From Bacillota bacterium (GTDB lineage: Bacteria; Bacillota; Clostridia; Peptostreptococcales; Anaerovoracaceae): a stretch of DNA of 19,305 nucleotides. The notes under the pieces were generated by a model, which worked only from the letters and a program-made list of their open reading frames with translations, had not been told where the DNA came from and did not search any database. Positions 14,767 through 19,305 of this stretch are shown one piece after another. The position numbers and the translations under genes are program-made. Each line of letters opens with the position of its first letter. Position 1 is the stretch's first letter. The stretch spans positions 1 to 19,305 of the forward strand of contig JAEXBK010000040.1 in assembly GCA_023394035.1 (NCBI GenBank), in the 5' to 3' direction.

Positions 14767-14857
14767 GTGGTTATCCCCCTGATAACCTCATTAATCTCTA
14801 ATCCCAATACCCCTTTTGAACAAAATAGACCATTTCCCTGGTCTATTTTGTTTTTTT
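14767..14857 (+). ncRNA. Candidate ~91-nt small regulatory RNA with C-rich motifs
   Basis: Starting at a good promoter and ending in a near-ideal intrinsic terminator, this stretch has no plausible ORF. The predicted RNA has three parts: a 5' hairpin GGUUAUC/GAUAACC (14769-14787) whose loop is CCCCU; an open pyrimidine-rich linker of about 33 nt containing UCCC (14802-14805) and ACCCCUUUU (14809-14817); and the terminator hairpin (14821-14850) with UUUCCCU in its loop. So four C-rich, anti-Shine-Dalgarno-like motifs lie in or next to loops and single strands. This resembles the design of Gram-positive sRNAs such as RsaE/RoxS and the Listeria LhrC family, although I claim no sequence homology. 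The alternative is a premature-termination leader for the downstream YprB-like gene, whose ATG is 50 nt beyond; no convincing antiterminator pairing was seen. Expression is unproven. Confidence 0.65.
14821..14857 (+). terminator. Strong intrinsic terminator ending the candidate small RNA
   Basis: CAAAATAGACC (14821-14831), 8-nt loop ATTTCCCT, then GGTCTATTTTG (14840-14850): a perfect 11-bp stem followed by seven T residues (14851-14857). It lies upstream of a gene on the same strand and after no gene on that strand, so it must end a short transcript. Confidence 0.92.
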
Positions 14858-14906
14858 ACTTTTTGTGATAATATATTATTCTAAAGGTGTTTAATAGGAG
14901 CAAATC

Positions 14907-15932
14907 ATGATCAAAATACATGAGCCAATGAGCGAAAATATATCTCTTCCAAAGTCATTTAACCTGTATTTTTCAGGCAAAAGCTTTGCTGTTTTTGATA
15001 TAGAAACTACAGGGCTCTATCCCGTTCATGATTCAATAATACTGACCGGAGCCGTTGTCGTAAGAGACGGCAAAGCGGAGCTTTTACAATTCTTTGCGGA
15101 GACACCTACAGACGAAAGAGAGCTTATAGAAAATACCATTTCGCTTATATCTTCGCTTGATTTTGCGGTCACCTTCAACGGTCGTCTTTTTGATATTCCC
15201 TTCATAAAAAAACGCGCTGCAAAATACGGGCTTGAATTTCCTTCCGTATATGACTTTGATCTCTATAATCTCATGCGTTACTACTCGGCTCTTCCTGAAT
15301 TTACCGAAAGCATGAGCCAGAAATCACTCGAAAAATATGCAGGAATTTCACATTTACGAAATGACAAAATTTCAGGTTCAGACAGCATAACGGCTTACAG
15401 AAATTATCTTGACCGCGGATCCGAAAATTTGCGCAGCATCGTGCTTCTGCATAATTCAGACGATGTAAAGCAGCTTTACAGACTTCTTGAGCTTGTCAAA
15501 ATATCAGAGCTTCATCGGTCTCTCTATAAAACAGGCTTCCCTGCCGGGACGGCTTTGATAGAAAATATAAGTATCAAGAGCCTGCAGCTCATCGTAAAAG
15601 GAACATGCCCCGGAATAAAGGACTATATTTCGTTTCCGATGCCGGATGCGCCGTTTACCCTCAGACAGTCAAGCACGGATTCTTCGTTTGAGGTTACGAT
15701 TGACTGCGAAAAAAAATATGATGCAATATACACCGATGCAAAAGCCGTTTCTTATGAAATAGCAGACGAGCTTTCCAAATATCCTGCTTTTGTAGACGGA
15801 TACCTCATCCTGAAAGAAAAGGATAAGATAAATTATCCGGAAATCAATATATTCCTACTCAAAACAATACCGAAAATACTGCACGTCGATACGGATTCCA
15901 AAGGAGAAAACGACTTAAATGAACACGCTTAG
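14907..15932 (+). CDS. YprB-like ribonuclease H-fold (DEDD) 3'-5' exonuclease
   Basis: Predicted DnaQ-like nuclease of the YprB family (Pfam RNase_H_2), cytoplasmic, substrate not established. The metal-binding set is visible: D31 and E33 in AVFDIETTGLYP (ExoI), D96 in VTFNGRLFDIPFI (ExoII), and H182-N-x-x-D186 in LLHNSDDVKQL (ExoIII). The nuclease domain covers about 18-200. The C-terminal part (about 200-341) is a separate segment without a motif I recognise and lacks the TPR-like tail of B. subtilis YprB. The ATG at 14907 has AGGAG 7-8 nt upstream. It may use readthrough of the small-RNA terminator or a promoter in the 14858-14890 AT-rich stretch; I could not choose a convincing -35/-10 pair there. 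The 3' end overlaps alr by 14 bp in another frame, so the two are co-transcribed. Confidence 0.85.
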   Translation: MIKIHEPMSENISLPKSFNLYFSGKSFAVFDIETTGLYPVHDSIILTGAVVVRDGKAELLQFFAETPTDERELIENTISLISSLDFAVTFNGRLFDIPFIKKRAAKYGLEFPSVYDFDLYNLMRYYSALPEFTESMSQKSLEKYAGISHLRNDKISGSDSITAYRNYLDRGSENLRSIVLLHNSDDVKQLYRLLELVKISELHRSLYKTGFPAGTALIENISIKSLQLIVKGTCPGIKDYISFPMPDAPFTLRQSSTDSSFEVTIDCEKKYDAIYTDAKAVSYEIADELSKYPAFVDGYLILKEKDKINYPEINIFLLKTIPKILHVDTDSKGENDLNEHA

Positions 15933-17034
15933 AGATACAAGAATAGAAATAAATCTGACACGCATAGAAGAAAACCTTAAAATGATAAAGGAAACGGTAG
16001 GAAGTGACGTAGCGGTAATGGCTGTAGTTAAGGCAAACGCATACGGTCACGGCGTGCTCGGAATAGCGCCTTCCCTTATAAACGGAGGTGCCGATTATCT
16101 TGCTGTTGCAACTCTTTCCGAAGCCGTAGAGATAAAATCGGCGTTTCCCGAATATCCTGTGTTTATCCTCGGACATACTCCCGACAGATACCTGAATACC
16201 GTTGTAGAATACGGCATAACACAAACCGTATTTTCCCTGCACCAAGCGGAAATCATTTCCTCTAACGCGCTTAAGCTCGGCAAAACGGCTAAGCTGCATA
16301 TCAAGGTAGATACCGGATTTCACCGCCTCGGCAAGTCTCCCGACGAAGCATATCTTAAAGAGGCTGAAGCGATGTTTAAGCTTGACGGAATAGAGATTGA
16401 AGGCATTTTCAGCCATCTTGCTCTCGCAAGTGAAGAGGATGACATAAAACAATATGATATGCTTTGCGGCTTCATCTCAGCCCTTGAAGAGAGAGGCTGT
16501 TATGTGAGGTACAAGCACATTGCCGACAGCATTGCCTGTGTAGATTATCCTGATTTCAGAATGAATATGGTACGTCCCGGAGCGCTTCTTTACGGAATGA
16601 TAGGATTTCACAAAGGGCATCTTCCCGTCAGACAGGCTATGACCTTCAAAAGTGCCGTATCTGCAATCCATCGCATCAAAGCCGGCGAAGGAGTCGGTTA
16701 TGATTATCTGTGGAGAGCCGAAAAAGACAGCGTTGTCGCCACTTTACCTTTCGGATACGCAGACGGATATCCGAGGCAGATGAGAGACAAAGGATATGTC
16801 ATAATTAACGGAGCAAAGGCTCCGATTGTAGGTGTTCTCTGTATGGATCAGGTCGTTGCTGATGTTACTGACATTCCGGATGTAGGAGAAGGTTCAGAAG
16901 CTGTCATTTACGGAGATGGGAGCGACGGCTCCATGAACATTCAGGAAGCCTCCGAGCTTATCGGCACAAATAAAAATGATGTCCTTTGCAGGCTTTCGGC
17001 AAGACCTCCGCGCATATATTTCCGTGAAGACTAA
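15919..17034 (+). CDS. alr: Alanine racemase
   Basis: PLP enzyme that interconverts L- and D-alanine, supplying D-Ala for peptidoglycan (and for teichoic-acid D-alanylation where present). The PLP lysine is K38 in MAVVKANAYGHG. The second catalytic residue, Y261, lies in AGEGVGYDYLW. HIKVDTGFHRLG (about 127-138), MVRPGALLYG (about 217-226), LPFGYADGYPR and GVLCMDQVVADVTD (substrate-binding Met region) are all in order. The 371-residue length is typical. The ATG lies inside the end of the YprB-like gene, with AAAGGAG about 11 nt upstream. The gene is followed by a hairpin shared with the convergent Crp/Fnr gene. Confidence 0.97.
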   Translation: MNTLRDTRIEINLTRIEENLKMIKETVGSDVAVMAVVKANAYGHGVLGIAPSLINGGADYLAVATLSEAVEIKSAFPEYPVFILGHTPDRYLNTVVEYGITQTVFSLHQAEIISSNALKLGKTAKLHIKVDTGFHRLGKSPDEAYLKEAEAMFKLDGIEIEGIFSHLALASEEDDIKQYDMLCGFISALEERGCYVRYKHIADSIACVDYPDFRMNMVRPGALLYGMIGFHKGHLPVRQAMTFKSAVSAIHRIKAGEGVGYDYLWRAEKDSVVATLPFGYADGYPRQMRDKGYVIINGAKAPIVGVLCMDQVVADVTDIPDVGEGSEAVIYGDGSDGSMNIQEASELIGTNKNDVLCRLSARPPRIYFRED

Positions 17035-17064
17035 GTGCTCGCTCTAATGATTATGCAAAAATAG

Positions 17065-17116
17065 TTCAAAAAATCGCTGTACCCTTTCTGAATATAGATA
17101 CAGCGATTTAGATTTC
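17065..17116. terminator. Bidirectional intrinsic terminator between alr and the Crp/Fnr gene
   Basis: AAATCGCTGTA (17071-17081) and TACAGCGATTT (17099-17109) form a perfect 11-bp stem with a 17-nt loop. Read on minus, the stem ends into TTTTTTGAA, a good tail for the Crp/Fnr transcript. Read on plus, it is followed by AGATTTCTTTT, a weaker but T-rich tail for alr. Confidence 0.85.
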
Positions 17117-17118
17117 TT

Positions 17119-17793
17119 TTACTTTAATAAATTCAGCTTGTTTTCGTTGATAATAAGTATTTTCCTGCGTTTAAGCTCCACTATACCTTCCGCCTGAAAG
17201 TATTTGAGCATTCTTGTCACCACTTCTCTTGCAGTGCCGAGATGAGATGCTATTTTTTCGTGTGTTATCGTCAGCTCACATGAGTTTTCTATCTCTCTTT
17301 CCTGTGAAAGAAATGCTGCAAGCCTCTTGTCTATACTCTTCCACATTATCTGCTCTATCAGCCACATCACTTCCGAAAATCTTGTTGCCATCAATTCGTT
17401 TGTATATTTCTGAACATGAACGGAGCTTTCCATAAGCTTTTTGTATCTTGCCGAATCGAGCATAATGAGTATGGAATCTCTCTCGGCTTCTATCGTTATA
17501 CTGAACTGAATACTGTTAAGTATACATGGAGCGGAAAACATGCACATATCACGCTCAAACAGCCTGAATACCGTGATTTCCTTGCCTTCGTCGTTCATTA
17601 TATATGCTCGCACAAGTCCGCTTGCAATTATAAAAAGACCTTCGCACTCGTCTCCCCCGTCGTGAATGATTTTTCCTGCATCTATCTTTACAATTGTTGC
17701 CGATTCCTTGAGAAATTCACGCTCGGAGCCCGATAGACTGTTCCATACGGGATAAAGCTCTTCCAATGTATATTTTGATCTATATTCGTTCAT
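17119..17793 (-). CDS. Crp/Fnr-family transcriptional regulator
   Basis: Predicted homodimeric DNA-binding regulator of 224 residues. An N-terminal cyclic-nucleotide-binding-type beta-barrel (about 30-118, with DAGKIIHDGGDECEGLFIIASGLVRAYI) is followed by a dimer helix (about 120-160) and a C-terminal winged HTH with the Crp/Fnr recognition helix THEKIASHLGTAREVVTRMLKYFQ (about 177-200). The FNR-type N-terminal cysteine cluster is absent, so it does not look like an FNR iron-sulfur sensor, though C50, C85 and C90 could be redox-active. The ligand is unknown. I chose the ATG at 17793 because GGAGG lies about 7 nt upstream; an in-frame reading from 17841 would begin upstream of the predicted promoter. 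The gene is divergent from the CoA-disulfide-reductase-like gene, suggesting it controls that gene. Confidence 0.92.
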   Translation of the reverse strand: MNEYRSKYTLEELYPVWNSLSGSEREFLKESATIVKIDAGKIIHDGGDECEGLFIIASGLVRAYIMNDEGKEITVFRLFERDMCMFSAPCILNSIQFSITIEAERDSILIMLDSARYKKLMESSVHVQKYTNELMATRFSEVMWLIEQIMWKSIDKRLAAFLSQEREIENSCELTITHEKIASHLGTAREVVTRMLKYFQAEGIVELKRRKILIINENKLNLLK

Positions 17794-17812
17794 GATATTC
17801 CTCCGTATTTTA

Positions 17813-17841
17813 AGTATATATTTCTGAGCAAACGGTGTCAA
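17813..17841 (-). promoter_or_regulatory. Promoter of the Crp/Fnr-family gene
   Basis: On the minus strand a perfect TTGACA (17836-17841) and TATACT (17813-17818) are separated by 17 nt. The transcript would start near 17806, leaving a leader of only about 13 nt that carries the GGAGG. An operator-like inverted repeat overlaps the upstream edge. Confidence 0.8.
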
Positions 17842-17856
17842 TGTGACTTTATCACT
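17837..17856. promoter_or_regulatory. Operator-like overlapping inverted repeats
   Basis: Two overlapping palindromes are visible: GTCA-N3-TGAC (17837-17847) and GTGA-N5-TCAC (17843-17855). The second resembles a Crp-type TGTGA-N6-TCACA site with a spacer one base shorter. It is centred about 40 bp before the predicted start of the plus-strand oxidoreductase gene and abuts the -35 of the Crp/Fnr gene. Binding by the neighbouring regulator is inference. Confidence 0.5.
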
Positions 17857-17876
17857 GTAAAAAACAATGAATTATA

Positions 17877-17882
17877 TATAAT
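17877..17882 (+). promoter_or_regulatory. -10 element for the CoA-disulfide-reductase-like gene
   Basis: A perfect TATAAT with a poor hexamer (ACTGTA, 17854-17859) at the -35 position, as expected of an activator-dependent promoter. The predicted start is near 17889, about 30 nt before the ATG. Confidence 0.6.
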
Positions 17883-17919
17883 AGCTATAACATTTATTTG
17901 ATAAAACGGGAGGATCACC

Positions 17920-19305
17920 ATGAAAAAAGTCGTTATAATAGGCGGCGTTGCAGGCGGTGCAAGCTGTGCCGCAAGGCTCAGAAGACTTGACAAGGATGTT
18001 GAAATAGTTTTGCTTGAACGCGGTCAATATATATCATATGCAAACTGCGGGCTTCCATATCACGTCGGAGATGTCATAAAATCGAGAGATGCGCTACTTC
18101 TTCAGACTCCGGAGATTATGAAAGCCAAATTTAACATTGATGTAAGAGTCATGAACGAGGTCATATCTATCGATCGCGAAGATAAAAGGCTGACGGTAAA
18201 GGACAGCAATGGCAATGAATACGAGGAAAGCTATGATAAGCTTATAATTTCAACAGGATCATCCCCTCTCCGCCCACCTATTCCTGGAATTGATTCTCCT
18301 AAGATCAAAACACTTTGGACTGTTCCTGACACAGATGAAATAAGGGTACTTACGCACAGTAGTGATGTCAAAAGCGCTGCGATAATAGGCGGCGGCTTTA
18401 TAGGTCTTGAAATGGCGGAAAATCTCCATGAAGCAGGTCTCAAGGTATCCATAGTAGAGATGCTGCCGCAGGTTATGGCACCGCTCGATTTTGAAATGGC
18501 TCAGATGCTTCACGAAACAATTTCACAGAGCGGAGTCGAGCTTCACCTGGGTGACGGTGTTTCCTCATTTGAGGATACCGGTTCTTCCGTAAAAATCAAT
18601 CTTAGCAGCGGAGCTTCACTTAATGCAGATCTCGTTATACTTTCCATAGGTGTAAGACCAAACAGCGAGCTTGCAAAAGCGGCGGGACTCGAAATAAATC
18701 AGAGATCAGGTATCGTCACCGACGAAAAAATGATGACATCCGATCCCGATATTTTTGCAATCGGAGATGTGAGCGAGGTAAATGACTTTGTCTTCGGTGA
18801 CAAAACTATGATTCCTCTTGCAGGACCTGCAAATAAGCAGGGCCGCATAGCTGCAAATATTCTTGCCGGTTTAGACGATAGCTATTCAGGCTCTCAGGGA
18901 ACTTCGGTCGCAAAGATTTTTGATCTTACAGCAGCATCAACGGGAGCAAATGAAAAGGTTCTTCAAAAACGCGGACTTCAAAAAGGAAAAGATTACGATA
19001 CGCTCATAATAACCCAAAACAGCCACGCAGGTTATTATCCGGGAGCTGTTCCTTTAACTGTCAAAGTCATCTTTGATAAGGTTTCAGGCAAGCTGTTCGG
19101 TGCTCAGATAGTCGGATATGACGGCGTTGACAAGCGCATTGACACCATAGCCACAACGCTAAGACTCGGCGGCAGCGTATATGACCTCTCTCGTCTCGAG
19201 CTTGCTTATGCCCCACCTTATTCCTCTGCAAAGGATCCTGTAAATATGGCGGGCTTCGTTGCGGAAAACATCAAAACAGGTCTCATGCGCTTTGCTCCTT
19301 GGGAT
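17920..19305 (+). CDS. CoA-disulfide reductase-like FAD/NAD(P)H oxidoreductase, C-terminus beyond window
   Basis: Flavoprotein of the pyridine-nucleotide-disulfide oxidoreductase class with a single active-site cysteine. MKKVVIIGGVAGGASCAARLRR is the FAD-binding Rossmann motif; SYANCGLPYHVG gives C43, the position used in CoA-disulfide reductases and NADH oxidases. A second Rossmann motif, AAIIGGGFIGLEMAENL, binds NAD(P)H (about 149-165), and IFAIGDVSEV is the second FAD contact. HAGYYPGA and YAPPYSSAKDPVN in the dimerisation domain favour CoA-disulfide or persulfide reductase over NADH oxidase. The frame is open through all 462 codons to the window edge. The final residues (about 445-462, GLMRFAPWD) are where related proteins pass into a C-terminal rhodanese domain, so a fusion is possible but not seen. 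The ATG has GGGAGG about 7 nt upstream. Likely role: thiol/persulfide redox balance under control of the divergent regulator. Confidence 0.92.
   Translation, partial: MKKVVIIGGVAGGASCAARLRRLDKDVEIVLLERGQYISYANCGLPYHVGDVIKSRDALLLQTPEIMKAKFNIDVRVMNEVISIDREDKRLTVKDSNGNEYEESYDKLIISTGSSPLRPPIPGIDSPKIKTLWTVPDTDEIRVLTHSSDVKSAAIIGGGFIGLEMAENLHEAGLKVSIVEMLPQVMAPLDFEMAQMLHETISQSGVELHLGDGVSSFEDTGSSVKINLSSGASLNADLVILSIGVRPNSELAKAAGLEINQRSGIVTDEKMMTSDPDIFAIGDVSEVNDFVFGDKTMIPLAGPANKQGRIAANILAGLDDSYSGSQGTSVAKIFDLTAASTGANEKVLQKRGLQKGKDYDTLIITQNSHAGYYPGAVPLTVKVIFDKVSGKLFGAQIVGYDGVDKRIDTIATTLRLGGSVYDLSRLELAYAPPYSSAKDPVNMAGFVAENIKTGLMRFAPWD

Larger units (their letters stand above)
14499..14906. other. Divergent intergenic region, 408 bp
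   Basis: No protein-coding gene is supported here. It holds, from left to right: the Nudix leader and its minus-strand promoter (14610-14618); a weaker minus-strand promoter-like pair, TTGTAT (14698-14703) and TATAAT (14675-14680) with a 17-nt spacer; a plus-strand promoter (14732-14760); a candidate small RNA (about 14767-14857) ending in a strong terminator; and 49 nt before the next ATG, with AGGAG as its ribosome binding site. The base composition is far more AT-rich than in the genes. Confidence 0.85.

Noticed and set aside
14767..14906. Attenuator leader controlling the YprB-like gene
   Set aside because: Kept only as an alternative: the terminator arms have no good competing partner upstream, so no antiterminator can be drawn.
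15859..16452. Open frame of 197 codons on the minus strand
   Set aside because: Antisense to the YprB-like gene end and alr; Cys/Tyr/Phe-rich composition typical of a shadow frame.
17119..17793. FNR-type oxygen sensor
   Set aside because: The N-terminal cysteine cluster needed for an FNR iron-sulfur centre is absent.

Overview
The window looks like a chromosomal segment from an anaerobic Firmicute of the class Clostridia. The evidence is a fairly AT-rich sequence, strong GGAGG-type ribosome binding sites, tightly packed and overlapping genes, the rplS-rbgA-rnhB block, a Crp/Fnr regulator next to a CoA-disulfide-reductase-like flavoprotein, and a DUF4358/MBOAT/DHHW cluster of the kind found in Clostridia. 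I cannot name the species. There is no sign of phage, insertion sequence, CRISPR array, tRNA or rRNA.

Layout. (1) 7025 to 1, minus strand: one housekeeping operon read leftwards: a membrane-anchored protein of unknown function, valS, a diacylglycerol-kinase-family lipid kinase, a GNAT acetyltransferase, glyA, and plsX (cut by the window edge). Spacing is 0 to about 35 nt, with translational coupling at several junctions. (2) 7200-11031, plus strand: a four-gene cell-envelope operon (SGNH hydrolase, DUF4358 protein, MBOAT acyltransferase, DHHW/AlgX-like protein), predicted to O-acylate an extracytoplasmic polymer. (3) 12936 to 11026, minus strand: rplS with its own promoter, leader and terminator, then rbgA and rnhB. 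rnhB converges on and overlaps the DHHW gene by 6 bp. (4) 14498 to 13057, minus strand: a Nudix ADP-ribose-pyrophosphatase-like gene overlapping a XerD-like gene. (5) 14499-14906: a 408-bp divergent intergenic region holding promoters and a candidate small RNA of about 91 nt. (6) 14907-17034, plus strand: a YprB-type DEDD exonuclease overlapping alr (alanine racemase). (7) 17119-19305: a Crp/Fnr regulator (minus) divergent from a CoA-disulfide-reductase-like gene (plus, cut by the window edge), with an operator-like inverted repeat between them.

Most notable observations. First, an apparently free-standing small RNA (about 14767-14857) has a good sigma-A-like promoter, a 5' hairpin and a perfect 11-bp terminator stem followed by T7. 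It displays four C-rich motifs in positions expected to be unpaired, a design like Gram-positive sRNAs that pair with Shine-Dalgarno sequences. Second, the XerD-like protein is full length but has lost the nucleophilic tyrosine (Phe), the beta-hairpin lysine (Asn) and the second histidine (Tyr). It therefore probably binds DNA without recombining it. Third, the four-gene O-acylation module carries two different SGNH-type catalytic proteins around one MBOAT and has no polymer synthase beside it.

All functional statements come from motif recognition by eye. No database search or folding software was run. Promoters, transcription starts and RNA ends are predictions.
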